Assembly (NCBI GenBank): GCA_018623155.1
Contig: JAAZVZ010000002.1
Span: 101,434-165,433 of the forward strand
DNA length: 64,000 nucleotides
DNA from: Glaciecola sp.
Lineage (GTDB): Bacteria; Pseudomonadota; Gammaproteobacteria; Enterobacterales; Alteromonadaceae
Reading direction: 5' to 3'
The position numbers were made by a program, and so were the translations under genes. Below the pieces are notes generated by a model. The model searched no databases and had not been told where the DNA came from. It worked only from the letters and a program-made list of their open reading frames with translations. Below are positions 21,718 through 30,589 of this stretch, in pieces (position 1 is the first letter of the stretch; each line of letters opens with the position of its first letter).

Positions 21718-24102
21718 CTAAGCGTGTTTTTCAGCCAGATACAACCAGGTTTCAACAACCGTATCAGGATTCAGTGACACACTATCGATACCTTGCTCAA
21801 CTAACCAGGCAGCAAGATCTTCATGGTCAGACGGGCCTTGGCCACAAATTCCTACATATTTACCGCGATTTTTAGCTGCTTTTATTGCCATTGCAAGAAG
21901 CTTTTTGACGGCATCATTGCGTTCATCAAATAAATGCGCAATCAAACCAGAGTCGCGGTCAAGTCCTAGAGACAGTTGGGTCAAATCATTCGAACCGATC
22001 GAGAATCCATCAAAAATGTCTAAAAATTCATCAGCTAACAAGGCGTTAGATGGCAATTCACACATCATGATAACGCGCAATCCATTTTCGCCTTGTACCA
22101 ATCCTTCCTCGCGCAGTAACTCAATGACTTGACGGCCTTCTTCCAATGTTCGGACAAATGGGATCATAATTTCGACATTCGTTAGTCCCATGTCATTGCG
22201 AACACGTTTAATCGCTTCACATTCCAATGCAAAGCAATCACGAAAATCTTCAGAAATATAGCGTGACGCGCCTCGGAAACCAAGCATTGGGTTTTCTTCG
22301 TCCGGTTCGTATTGATAACCACCGACTAAGTTAAAATATTCATTCGATTTAAAATCAGACATCCGGACAATGACTTTTTCAGGCGCAAACGCAGCACCGA
22401 TTGAGCTAATTCCCTCAACCAATTTTTGAATGTAGAACTCTTTAGGTGAAGCGTACCCTGCGATCATTTCAGCAATTTCGGTTTTCAAATCAGCTGGCTG
22501 TTCATCAAAGTTTAAAAGTGCTTTGGGGTGCACACCGATCATGCGATTAATAATGAACTCTAAACGAGCAAGGCCGACACCCGCATGTGGCAGTCGAGCA
22601 AAGTCAAATGCGCGATCCGGATTACCCACGTTCATCATTATTTTTAATGGCAAGTCTGGCATTGAATCAATGCGTGAGGTAACCACATCAAAGTCCAATT
22701 CTTCTGCGTAGATGAAGCCTGTATCCCCTTCTGCACAGGAAACCGTCACCTTATCACCTGTGGTGATGCTTGACGTTGCATCGCCACAGCCAACTACTGC
22801 AGGAATACCGAGTTCACGTGCGATAATTGCCGCATGGCATGTACGTCCTCCGCGGTTAGTCACTATGGCTGAAGCACGCTTCATAATCGGTTCCCAATCT
22901 GGGTCCGTCATGTCTGTCACGAGCACATCACCTGGCTCAATTTTGTCCATTTCAGCAATGGAACTGAGAACTTTTGCAGTACCCGCTCCGATCTTGTGAC
23001 CAATCGCTCGACCAGTGCAGACTGTCGGAGCATTTCCGTCAAGTTGATAACGCTCAATGACTTGGGCATCTTCACGTGAGCGAACAGTCTCTGGACGAGC
23101 TTGTACAATGTACAATTTACCATCTGTTCCGTCTTTAGCCCATTCAATATCCATCGCACGCCCGTAATGTTCAGCAATAATTACAGCTTGCTTGGCTAAT
23201 TCTTCCACTTCAGCGTCGGTTATAGAAAATGTCAAAGACTGCTCTTTTGGCACATCCACAATCTCAACTTGTTTACCGTGTTCTTGAGAAGTTGAGTAAA
23301 TCATCTGGGTCAGCTTACTGCCTAAATTGCGACGCAACACTGAAGGACGGCCAGCGGCAAGAGTGGGTTTATGGACATAAAACTCATCAGGATTTACAGC
23401 GCCTTGCACCACCATCTCACCTAAACCAAAACTAGAGGTAATAAATACTACATCTTCAAAACCAGACTCAGTATCAATCGAGAACATAACACCTGAGGCC
23501 GCTTTATCTGAGCGAACCATGCGTTGAATACCCGCAGATAATGCTACCCCTTTGTGATCGTAGCCTTGATGAACACGATAACTTATTGCTCGGTCGTTAA
23601 ATAACGAAGCAAATACATGTTTAATGGCAACTAATACTGCCTCATAACCTTTTACATTGAGAAACGTTTCTTGTTGCCCGGCAAAGGAAGCATCGGGCAT
23701 ATCTTCTGCGGTAGCAGATGAACGTACCGCAAATGATGCAGCGTCTCCAGCATCACCAGAAAGTTCCGCAAAAGAGTCCGCAATGGCCTTTTCTAAGGCT
23801 GGTTGAAATGGCGTGTCAATGATCCACTGACGAATTTCTTCACCCGCTTTCGCAAGTGCGTTTACGTCTTCGACGTCTAATACATCGAGGACTTCATGGA
23901 TACGCGCTTCTAAACCACTTTGTTCAAGAAACTCGTTAAACGCATACGAGGTCGTTGCAAAACCACCCGGCACCTGGACGCCAGCATTGGCTAAATTCGA
24001 AATCATTTCCCCAAGTGAAGCATTCTTGCCTCCTACTCGGTTAACATCATGCATACCTAATTCTTGATACCATAGTACGTATTCTTGCGCTTGTTGTTGC
24101 AC
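21718..24102 (-). CDS. ppsA: Phosphoenolpyruvate synthase
   Basis: PpsA converts pyruvate and ATP to phosphoenolpyruvate, AMP and phosphate, the gluconeogenic bypass of pyruvate kinase. Domains in order are the ATP-binding domain ([11 protein letters not shown] near the start), the phosphohistidine domain with [23 protein letters not shown], and the C-terminal PEP-utilizing barrel ([34 protein letters not shown]). The ORF track begins at a GTG at 24150. An internal GTG at 24102 has GGAGG seven bases upstream and gives 794 residues, close to E. coli PpsA (792), so it is preferred. It is divergent from ppsR, its regulator, with a HexR-like palindrome between. Confidence 0.95.
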   Translation of the reverse strand: MQQQAQEYVLWYQELGMHDVNRVGGKNASLGEMISNLANAGVQVPGGFATTSYAFNEFLEQSGLEARIHEVLDVLDVEDVNALAKAGEEIRQWIIDTPFQPALEKAIADSFAELSGDAGDAASFAVRSSATAEDMPDASFAGQQETFLNVKGYEAVLVAIKHVFASLFNDRAISYRVHQGYDHKGVALSAGIQRMVRSDKAASGVMFSIDTESGFEDVVFITSSFGLGEMVVQGAVNPDEFYVHKPTLAAGRPSVLRRNLGSKLTQMIYSTSQEHGKQVEIVDVPKEQSLTFSITDAEVEELAKQAVIIAEHYGRAMDIEWAKDGTDGKLYIVQARPETVRSREDAQVIERYQLDGNAPTVCTGRAIGHKIGAGTAKVLSSIAEMDKIEPGDVLVTDMTDPDWEPIMKRASAIVTNRGGRTCHAAIIARELGIPAVVGCGDATSSITTGDKVTVSCAEGDTGFIYAEELDFDVVTSRIDSMPDLPLKIMMNVGNPDRAFDFARLPHAGVGLARLEFIINRMIGVHPKALLNFDEQPADLKTEIAEMIAGYASPKEFYIQKLVEGISSIGAAFAPEKVIVRMSDFKSNEYFNLVGGYQYEPDEENPMLGFRGASRYISEDFRDCFALECEAIKRVRNDMGLTNVEIMIPFVRTLEEGRQVIELLREEGLVQGENGLRVIMMCELPSNALLADEFLDIFDGFSIGSNDLTQLSLGLDRDSGLIAHLFDERNDAVKKLLAMAIKAAKNRGKYVGICGQGPSDHEDLAAWLVEQGIDSVSLNPDTVVETWLYLAEKHA

Positions 24103-24237
24103 TTGCGAGCCTCCAGCCGTATTGTGTAATAGCTTTATGGTTATCGACACTATTTAATGTGTGTTTAAAATTTAACCAAAAAAGTAAAATAGCATTGTAG
24201 AATGCTGACTATAAATTTGTAAAATTTAATTGTAATT

Positions 24238-24252
24238 CGTAATAAAATTACA
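24238..24252. promoter_or_regulatory. Candidate HexR operator between ppsA and ppsR
   Basis: CGTAATAAAATTACA matches 13 of 15 positions of the recalled HexR consensus and lies within a longer inverted repeat TTGTAATT/AATTACAA (24230-24253). HexR activates ppsA in Shewanella according to published regulon work. Confidence 0.6.
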
Positions 24253-24271
24253 AGATTGTTAAGGAGTTGTG

Positions 24272-25084
24272 ATGCGCGCAGCCTATTATATTTCAGATGG
24301 TACAGCCATAACATCCGAGGTTTTCGGCCATGCTTTACTCTCTTTATTCCCGATTGAGTTCAATCACATCACAATCCCTTTTGTCGAAACTGAACAACAT
24401 GCAAATGAAGTGTTAAAACAAATTTCTGTAAGTTTTCAAGAAACGAATCAACGTCCGTTGGTTTTTTACACAATCGTTAACAGCGACATTCGTCATATTA
24501 TTGCTAACTCTGTTGGTATCAATTACAACTTTTTAGACCAATTTGTGGCACCTCTAGAAAAAATTCTTGGGGTACCTTCAAAGCCTGAAAAACATCGTAC
24601 TCACAGCATCCATGAAACGACATACGACATTCGTATTGAAGCCGTCAACTATGCTTTAACGAATGATGATGGTGCCAACTTACAAAATTATGACGAAGCT
24701 GACATTATTTTGGTTGGAGTATCGCGCTCGGGTAAAACACCAACAAGCCTGTATTTGGCTTTACAATACGGTATTAAAGCCGCTAACTACCCCTTCACCG
24801 AAGAAGACATGGGGGATATGATTAAACTAAATCCTGCTTTACGTAGGTTCAAGAATAAAATATTTGGTTTAACCATCGCAGCAGAACGGCTTCATCAAAT
24901 TCGCTCGGAACGCAGAGCTAATTCAAAGTATGCTTCCATGCAACAATGTCGCATGGAATTGCGCGAAGTAGAAAACTTATATCGCAAAGAACGCATTCCA
25001 TTTCTTAACAGTACCAAGTTTTCAATTGAAGAGATATCGGCCAAAATTTTAGCCACAACTGGACTCAAAAGACGTAAATATTAG
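24272..25084 (+). CDS. ppsR: PEP synthase regulatory protein (bifunctional kinase/pyrophosphorylase)
   Basis: PpsR (DUF299 family) inactivates PpsA by ADP-dependent phosphorylation of an active-site threonine and reverses this by phosphate-dependent dephosphorylation. The 270-residue protein shows AAYYISDGTAITSEVFGHALL at the N terminus, the P-loop-like GVSRSGKTPTSLYLALQYG (about 150-168), and a family-typical C terminus (LREVENLYRKERIPFLNSTKFSIEEISAKIL). ATG 24272 sits five bases after AAGGAG and is preferred over the GTG immediately before it. The divergent position relative to ppsA is conserved. Confidence 0.95.
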   Translation: MRAAYYISDGTAITSEVFGHALLSLFPIEFNHITIPFVETEQHANEVLKQISVSFQETNQRPLVFYTIVNSDIRHIIANSVGINYNFLDQFVAPLEKILGVPSKPEKHRTHSIHETTYDIRIEAVNYALTNDDGANLQNYDEADIILVGVSRSGKTPTSLYLALQYGIKAANYPFTEEDMGDMIKLNPALRRFKNKIFGLTIAAERLHQIRSERRANSKYASMQQCRMELREVENLYRKERIPFLNSTKFSIEEISAKILATTGLKRRKY

Positions 25085-25416
25085 TCTTTGGCCAATGGTC
25101 GGCCACCAGTCACTTTATTGGCTCGCCCTTCTGCTTTTGCTTTTTCAGCTCGCAAACGACGAACTTCTTTTGGATCTGCGATCAATGGTCGGTATATTTC
25201 GATGCGGTCACCGTCTTTGACCGTATCATTTAAACGACACGTTCGGTTCCAAATACCAACTTTATTTTCTGCAAGGTCAATCTCAGGGAACATTTGTTGA
25301 ACATTGGATTGAGTAATGCAGTCCTCGACTGAGGTTTCCAACGGCACTTCTAAGGAAATAATTTCTTGTTTTTCAGGCGTGCCATAGACCACTTCGATTG
25401 TGCATAATTCAGACAT
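25081..25416 (-). CDS. rnfH: RnfH family ubiquitin-like-fold protein (RatB)
   Basis: A 111-residue beta-grasp protein of the UPF0125/RnfH family: CTIEVVYGTPEKQEIISLEVP near the start, AENKVGIWNRTCRLNDTVKDGDRIEIYRPLIADPKEVRR in the middle, and a basic C-terminal tail. Its molecular function is unsettled. Its ATG overlaps the ratA stop codon on the same strand, so the two are translationally coupled. Its own stop shares four bases with that of the convergent ppsR. Confidence 0.9.
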   Translation of the reverse strand: MSELCTIEVVYGTPEKQEIISLEVPLETSVEDCITQSNVQQMFPEIDLAENKVGIWNRTCRLNDTVKDGDRIEIYRPLIADPKEVRRLRAEKAKAEGRANKVTGGRPLAKD

Positions 25417-25862
25417 TACACATTTCCCTCTGCTAACGCTTTTTGTTTTGCTCTGGCAATAAACGCACTGACCATTGCATTTGCGAGTTGAGTGAAGATT
25501 TTGCCAAATGCCATCGCGATGAGTTTGCTTTTGAATTCAAAGGCCAAATTTAACTCAACTTTACACGCCTGTTCATCGAGCTCAGTAAACGTCCAACCGC
25601 CACTTAAGGATTTGAAAGGCCCATCGGCTAGTTGCATATGAATAGTACGATTGGTTTCTAAGGTATTGAACGTGGTAAAGGTATGACTAATCCCGGCTTT
25701 TGCAATATGCATTGACGCTTTCATATGCGTGTCATCCACCGAATGCACCTCTGTACCCACGCAACCCGGTAAAAACTCAGGATATGCATTCACATCATTT
25801 ACCAAATCATACATGGTCTTTGCACTATACGGCACAAGTGCACTTTTGTTTATTTCCGCCAT
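25416..25862 (-). CDS. ratA: RatA, START/COQ10-like protein
   Basis: The 148-residue protein has the START-like SRPBCC fold typical of RatA and mitochondrial Coq10: SALVPYSAKTMYDLVNDVNAYPEFLPGC at the N terminus and GGWTFTELDEQACKVELNLAFEFKSKLIAMAFGKIF toward the C terminus. E. coli RatA was reported to inhibit 70S assembly, whereas Coq10-like members bind ubiquinone. The second role seems more likely to be general. An AGAGGTG precedes ATG 25862. It is divergent from smpB, the common ratA/smpB arrangement. Confidence 0.92.
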   Translation of the reverse strand: MAEINKSALVPYSAKTMYDLVNDVNAYPEFLPGCVGTEVHSVDDTHMKASMHIAKAGISHTFTTFNTLETNRTIHMQLADGPFKSLSGGWTFTELDEQACKVELNLAFEFKSKLIAMAFGKIFTQLANAMVSAFIARAKQKALAEGNV

Positions 25863-25973
25863 ATCACCTCTACCTCAAATAACATACGAATAATATCATA
25901 ACCCCCATCTTTAAACGCAAAAAAATATCCCCATATCGCTATACACATACAAAATTACCGATATACTAAGTGG

Positions 25974-26444
25974 ATGAAAAAGAAGTCAAATCCTAACACC
26001 ACCATCGCGCTCAATAAAAAAGCGCGTCATGAATATTCCTTTATTGACAAATATGAAGCCGGTATGGAATTACAAGGGTGGGAAGTCAAAAGTATTCGCT
26101 CAGGTAAGGTAAATTTGGTGGACGCTTATGTGTTTATCAAAGATGGCCAAGCGTATGTGTCTAATATCAATATCACACCGCTTAATGAAGCATCCACTCA
26201 TGTTATTTGCGATCCTAGAAGGGTCCGCCGCTTGTTACTCAAACGCCGTGAACTCGACCAACTCTTAGGTGCAGTTGAACGCGATGGCCACACCATTGTC
26301 GCCACCGCAATGTATTGGAAAAAGTGCTGGGTGAAAATTGAAATTCAATTGGCCCGAGGCAAGCAGTCACACGACAAACGCGATACGATCAAAGACCGCG
26401 ATTGGGCACGTCAAAAAGAGCGGATGATGAAACACAAAGGTTAA
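25974..26444 (+). CDS. smpB: SsrA-binding protein SmpB
   Basis: SmpB binds tmRNA and is needed for trans-translation rescue of stalled ribosomes. The 156-residue protein contains [42 protein letters not shown] and the basic C-terminal tail [20 protein letters not shown] that enters the mRNA channel. In many relatives ssrA lies just downstream. Here the next gene is convergent with a shared stop region, so tmRNA must be encoded elsewhere. Confidence 0.96.
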   Translation: MKKKSNPNTTIALNKKARHEYSFIDKYEAGMELQGWEVKSIRSGKVNLVDAYVFIKDGQAYVSNINITPLNEASTHVICDPRRVRRLLLKRRELDQLLGAVERDGHTIVATAMYWKKCWVKIEIQLARGKQSHDKRDTIKDRDWARQKERMMKHKG

Positions 26445-27085
26445 TCCAGTTCGGTATAGTCTGTTAGAACTCTTTTTGCGCTGCGATAATTTTGTGTAGC
26501 AGTGTTAAGGCCAGGTATAGCATAACAAGTAAGGCCAGCTGCAACCGCTGAAGCAACTCCTGATTCACTATCTTCAATGGCAATACATTCACTGGGGATT
26601 GCACTGAGCTCGTGTAAAACATAATCGTAGATATCCGGTGCCGGTTTGGATTGTGCAACATCGCTTTTCGAACCTATAATCACAAATTGATTTTGGGGAA
26701 TATTACACGCTTCGAGTAATGCATGAATATTCTCTTTTGAGGTTGTACTGGCAATAGCAAAACGGACTTCCCGGGTAGCAAAGCGAGCAAATAAATCAGT
26801 TAATCCGGTTCTTGGCTCAACTTTTTGTTGCGTTAACGATTGTAAATAGAAGCGGGATTTTAACGCATGTAATGTATCAGCAGAGCTCACAAGGTTGGCA
26901 TCTTGGCTTGCCAAAAACTCAGAAATACGACTTTTTCCACCCGGGGCATTGAGCATTTCTTGATATTGAATTTGACTCCATTCCCAAGGCAAATCCAATG
27001 CTGCCAATGCACTATTAAATGAAGCTCTGTGGAGCTCGGAGGTCTCAGCAATGGTTCCTAAACCACCAAAAATAATCGTTTGCAT
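26441..27085 (-). CDS. HAD-like (CbbY/beta-PGM subfamily) protein lacking the catalytic aspartates
   Basis: The 214-residue protein has the overall plan of a HAD subfamily IA phosphatase: a helical cap (about 15-85), a motif II-like serine/threonine segment ([18 protein letters not shown], about 115-130), the motif III lysine ([19 protein letters not shown]) and motif IV ([19 protein letters not shown], about 165-183). Motif I, normally DxDGT, reads [10 protein letters not shown] (about 6-15), so both catalytic aspartates are absent. Similar degenerate HAD proteins (FGSIGTL-type) exist in other proteobacteria from memory. It may be a non-catalytic binding protein or use another chemistry. Confidence 0.82.
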   Translation of the reverse strand: MQTIIFGGLGTIAETSELHRASFNSALAALDLPWEWSQIQYQEMLNAPGGKSRISEFLASQDANLVSSADTLHALKSRFYLQSLTQQKVEPRTGLTDLFARFATREVRFAIASTTSKENIHALLEACNIPQNQFVIIGSKSDVAQSKPAPDIYDYVLHELSAIPSECIAIEDSESGVASAVAAGLTCYAIPGLNTATQNYRSAKRVLTDYTELD

Positions 27086-27261
27086 CTTTAAACCTTAATA
27101 AATATAAATATTTACTTATACCTATAAGAGTTAAGAAAAGCTCAATAATGCTCATTTTTTGCAAAAATATAATATTTTTTATCGCTTATTTAGGATAAAG
27201 GTTGTAGATTTAGCCTTTCATAATTCGGTTATGATTCTGTAACAACATATAAGGACACGTA

Positions 27262-28545
27262 ATGAAACTTGAATCTATGGTCTTGCACCACGCTTATAAA
27301 TCTGATTCTGCTACTAATGCAGCGGCTGTACCCATTTATCAAACTACCTCTTATACCTTTGATGATACCCAGCACGGGGCTGATTTATTTGATTTAAAAG
27401 TAGCTGGAAATATTTACACGCGAATTATGAATCCCACCACAGCGGTACTAGAGGAGCGCATGGCGGCTCTTGAGGGTGGCATCGGTGCATTATGTGTTGC
27501 ATCGGGTATGGCGGCTATCACATATGCAGTAGAAGCGATTACCCATGTCGGCGCCAATATCATCTCGACCAGTCAGTTATATGGCGGAACCTATAATTTA
27601 TTTGCACACACACTTCCTCGCCAAGGAGTTGAGGTGCGCATGGCATCGTTTGATGATCTTGACGCATTAGACGCACTTTTTGATGAAAATACTAAAGCCG
27701 TTTTTTGTGAATCCATCGGTAACCCAGCGGGTAACGTAGTCGATTTACAAGCACTGAGCGACATTGCTCACAAGCATGGTGTGCCTTTAATCGTCGATAA
27801 TACAGTTGCAACACCTGCGCTGATTCGTCCGTTTGAACACGGTGCAGACATTGTGATTCACTCACTCACCAAATACGTTGGGGGTCATGGCACCACAATA
27901 GGTGGTGTGATTGTTGATTCTGGTAAATTTGATTGGGTCGCGAACAAAGAGCGATTCTCAATGCTCAATGAACCGGACCCGTCTTATCACGGTGTGGTCT
28001 ATACCGAAGCACTTGGTCCTGCAGCCTATATTGGTCGTTGTCGAGTGGTACCATTGCGCAACACAGGTGCAGCCCTTTCTCCACAAAATGCTTTCCAGCT
28101 TCTACAAGGATTAGAAACCTTACCACTGCGCATGGAACGTCATTGCCAAAATGCTCAAGCACTCGCGGAGTACCTGACCGCTCATCCTTTAGTGAATTGG
28201 GTAAACTATGCAGGATTAGAAGAAAGTCCATATCATGCAACATGCCAAAAGATGTCGGGTGGTCTAGCTTCTGGCATCATCAGTTTTGGGATCAAAGCAG
28301 ACGATGCCAAAGTCGCTGGTGGCAAATTTATAGATGCTCTACAAATGATATTGCGCTTAGTTAATATCGGTGACGCAAAATCTCTTGCGTGTCACCCTGC
28401 ATCGACGACACACCGTCAATTATCGCCCGAAGAGTTAGCAACTGCTGGCGTTTCGGAAGATCTCGTGCGCATCTCAGTGGGCATTGAACACATTGATGAT
28501 ATCATCGCGGATGTTGAACAAGCACTGAAGGCCTCTCAAGCCTAA
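27262..28545 (+). CDS. metY: O-acetylhomoserine sulfhydrylase (MetY type)
   Basis: This PLP-dependent Cys/Met metabolism enzyme makes homocysteine from O-acetylhomoserine and sulfide, feeding methionine synthesis. The 427-residue length is typical of MetY rather than MetB/MetC (about 390). Motifs include TTSYTFDDTQHGADLF near the start, YTRIMNPTTAVLEERMAALEGG (about 53-74) and the PLP lysine in HSLTKYVGGHGTTIGG (about 205-220). AAGGA precedes ATG 27262. No MetJ box or SAM riboswitch was recognised in the 176-nt upstream gap. Confidence 0.93.
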   Translation: MKLESMVLHHAYKSDSATNAAAVPIYQTTSYTFDDTQHGADLFDLKVAGNIYTRIMNPTTAVLEERMAALEGGIGALCVASGMAAITYAVEAITHVGANIISTSQLYGGTYNLFAHTLPRQGVEVRMASFDDLDALDALFDENTKAVFCESIGNPAGNVVDLQALSDIAHKHGVPLIVDNTVATPALIRPFEHGADIVIHSLTKYVGGHGTTIGGVIVDSGKFDWVANKERFSMLNEPDPSYHGVVYTEALGPAAYIGRCRVVPLRNTGAALSPQNAFQLLQGLETLPLRMERHCQNAQALAEYLTAHPLVNWVNYAGLEESPYHATCQKMSGGLASGIISFGIKADDAKVAGGKFIDALQMILRLVNIGDAKSLACHPASTTHRQLSPEELATAGVSEDLVRISVGIEHIDDIIADVEQALKASQA

Positions 28546-28560
28546 TAAAAACACTAGCCT

Positions 28561-28610
28561 CAAATGAGTTCTTTACGCTATTATACTAGCAAAAATAAAG
28601 AACTCATTTG
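28561..28610. repeat. Perfect 15-bp inverted repeat before the coiled-coil/ATP-grasp/alr cassette
   Basis: CAAATGAGTTCTTTA (28561-28575) is exactly mirrored by TAAAGAACTCATTTG (28596-28610) around a 20-nt loop that contains TATACT. There is no T-tract after it on either strand, so it does not look like a terminator. It ends three bases before ATG 28614. Confidence 0.85.
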
Positions 28611-28613
28611 ATT

Positions 28614-29339
28614 ATGGCTAACCGCTCTGTAGATAATTTTTCAGAAATTCGACTCGAAGATAATGACCGTGTTGCACCTCGCTCGCGTCCAGCTTCACCG
28701 CCACCATCCGTTAACTCATCCAACTCTTCCCTTACCGTCATAGCTTTCATACTTGCTTTACTTGCTTCGTGCGTAGGAGGTTATTTGTACTATTTGCACA
28801 CGCAAACGATAGTAGCCTTGGACGATGCCCAAAATCGGATTGTAGAATTGGAGAATCAGCTCTCTGCAACAGGTGAGGAAATGGGTAGTTCCACCGTTGC
28901 ATTGCAAGCGAAACTCAAAGAGTTAGCTGCTAAAAGCGACCAACTCTGGGCACAAATGGATAAGCTTTGGGCATCAGCGTGGCGACGTAACCAAAAAGAA
29001 TTGCGCGACTTGGAAAAAGTCGTTGAAGACAATCGAACGAATCTACAAAAAGGCCAAAATACCCTCACGGCTAACATTGCAAAGATCAATACAAGTTTTG
29101 GCGAATTAGATAAAAGTGTTAACTCATTAAGTGTCGATATCAGTAGTTTGCAAAATGAATTATTAGCTGTCAATCTAGAGATTGAATCAGTCAAGCAATC
29201 TGTGTTGCGAAGCCAAAGTTCAAACAATACAGTAAATGACAAAATTGCGATATTGGAACAACGCAATAATGCTCTTAAGCAAAAGATGACCAAGCTGGAA
29301 CGTACGGTGTCTACTTTGCGCTTATCACCAACAAGCTAA
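28614..29339 (+). CDS. Single-pass membrane protein with long coiled coil, function unknown
   Basis: The 241-residue protein has an N-terminal polar, proline-rich region (APRSRPASPPPSVNSSNSS, about 20-38) that would be cytoplasmic, one transmembrane helix (LTVIAFILALLASCVGGYLYYL, about 40-62), and then almost continuous heptad-like helix to the end, which would be periplasmic. The coiled coil is rich in Q, N, K and E (for example EQRNNALKQKMTKLERTVSTL). I do not recognise a named family. It starts three bases after a perfect inverted repeat and ends two bases before the ATP-grasp gene, suggesting co-expression with it and alr. ATG 28614 is preferred to TTG 28608, though neither has a strong ribosome-binding site. 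Confidence 0.75.
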   Translation: MANRSVDNFSEIRLEDNDRVAPRSRPASPPPSVNSSNSSLTVIAFILALLASCVGGYLYYLHTQTIVALDDAQNRIVELENQLSATGEEMGSSTVALQAKLKELAAKSDQLWAQMDKLWASAWRRNQKELRDLEKVVEDNRTNLQKGQNTLTANIAKINTSFGELDKSVNSLSVDISSLQNELLAVNLEIESVKQSVLRSQSSNNTVNDKIAILEQRNNALKQKMTKLERTVSTLRLSPTS

Positions 29340-29341
29340 AT

Positions 29342-30589
29342 ATGACAAACTCTGTTCTCATAATAGGTGTAGGTGCCTTCACTCATGGTATTGCTCAGCG
29401 TCTACAAGACGCTGGTATGTCAGTTATAGTATGGTTAAATCGAGACTATGGTCATTATGGTGCGAAACAAGTTGCGACGTGTTTTTCGTTACACGATTAC
29501 GACAGTCCTTTAGCGTTACTGGCTGAACACCCGTGCACCTATGTATTGCCTATGTCAATTGACTGGGCACAGCAACCTTGGGCCAATGAACTTATGGCAA
29601 AAACCAAGATCCTCTGTCCTTCCGGGGAAGCATTGAAACTTGAACGAGATCGCTTTTTTGCACATAGCTTATGTGAACAATATGGTATTGCCCTACCCAA
29701 AGCATATGTTGCAATGAATCGCATAGATGCTGAGTCATTTATCGCACAAAATCCGGCACCTTACGTATTAAAAAATACATTGTGTTCTCCCACCAGTCCC
29801 ATTCATACCATTGTGTGTGAAACATTAGCGGATACCAAAAGCTGGTTACATCGTATCGATTACGCCGAAGGCGTCTATTTACAAGAGTACCTTGGGCATC
29901 GTGAAGCTGGGCATATCGCTTTTGTACAAGGCGAGACCATCACACCGCTGATTACCAATCAAGAATACAAACGCGCTTTTAATGGCAATATGGGTAAAAT
30001 TGCAGGTGCTCCTCTAGGTGGCATTGTCGAACAAGACCCTCATGACAAATACGGGCTTGTTGCAGAGCTCATCGAGCCTCTAAAACCTTGGTTTAAAGCT
30101 GTCAATTATTGCGGTCCCGTGCAGGTCACAGCAATATTCAAAGAGAATCAATGGCACGTCATCGAATACAACTGCAGATTAGGTGTGACCTGCGGCACTA
30201 TGATCATAAGTATGCTCAATAACCCTGTTGATGTTTTTAAGGCACTAGAAGGTGCGTTATTTAAGCCTGATTTTAAACCTACTCATCGCATTGGTACGTC
30301 AGTCACCTTAGCGGGTTATGGTTACCCTTTCCTAGAAGTGACGGGGCCTGCGTTCCCATTGTTAATCAACCATCATAAGCAAGCTGATATTTGGTTTAAC
30401 GAAGTCATGGCCGGACAAGATAACGAAATTCTTGCTGATGGCCACAGATTACTCGAAGTGAACGCGTTTGGTGAAACGGTTGAGCAAGCACTCAAACATT
30501 GCTATACCCAGTTACAGGGCATTCATTGCTCCGGTAGTTATTATCGAACGGATATTGGTGAAACTATGTGGCCTCCGGGAAGTGCTTGA
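29342..30589 (+). CDS. PurD-like ATP-grasp enzyme of unknown substrate
   Basis: The 415-residue protein resembles phosphoribosylamine-glycine ligase in plan: a Rossmann-like N domain (VLIIGVGAFTHGIAQRLQDAG), an ATP-grasp domain starting near RDRFFAHSLCEQYGIALPKAYVAMN, and the metal-binding segment WHVIEYNCRLGVTCGTMI (about 278-295), comparable to LEFNVRFGDPE of PurD. The C-terminal domain includes TSVTLAGYGYP (about 320-330). The GDPE part is replaced and the N-terminal phosphate loop differs, so it is probably a paralogue with another substrate rather than PurD. Its stop overlaps the alr start (TGATG), and that tight coupling suggests an amino-acid substrate; this is inference. Confidence 0.75.
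   Translation: MTNSVLIIGVGAFTHGIAQRLQDAGMSVIVWLNRDYGHYGAKQVATCFSLHDYDSPLALLAEHPCTYVLPMSIDWAQQPWANELMAKTKILCPSGEALKLERDRFFAHSLCEQYGIALPKAYVAMNRIDAESFIAQNPAPYVLKNTLCSPTSPIHTIVCETLADTKSWLHRIDYAEGVYLQEYLGHREAGHIAFVQGETITPLITNQEYKRAFNGNMGKIAGAPLGGIVEQDPHDKYGLVAELIEPLKPWFKAVNYCGPVQVTAIFKENQWHVIEYNCRLGVTCGTMIISMLNNPVDVFKALEGALFKPDFKPTHRIGTSVTLAGYGYPFLEVTGPAFPLLINHHKQADIWFNEVMAGQDNEILADGHRLLEVNAFGETVEQALKHCYTQLQGIHCSGSYYRTDIGETMWPPGSA

Noticed and set aside
25081-25862. ratA/rnfH (ratB) as a toxin-antitoxin system
   Set aside because: The pair is a widely conserved housekeeping neighbour of smpB, and RatA resembles Coq10-type ubiquinone-binding proteins; the sequence gives no support for a toxin-antitoxin role.
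26445-27261. tmRNA (ssrA) downstream of smpB
   Set aside because: The space is fully occupied by the convergent HAD-like gene and a short A+T-rich gap; no tRNA-like ends or tag reading frame were seen.
27086-27261. SAM riboswitch or MetJ boxes upstream of metY
   Set aside because: No AGACGTCT-like repeats and no recognisable riboswitch core were found in this A+T-rich leader.
29342-30589. Annotating the ATP-grasp gene as purD
   Set aside because: Overall plan is similar, but the GDPE metal-binding segment and N-terminal loop of PurD are not preserved, and it is coupled to alr and not to purine genes.
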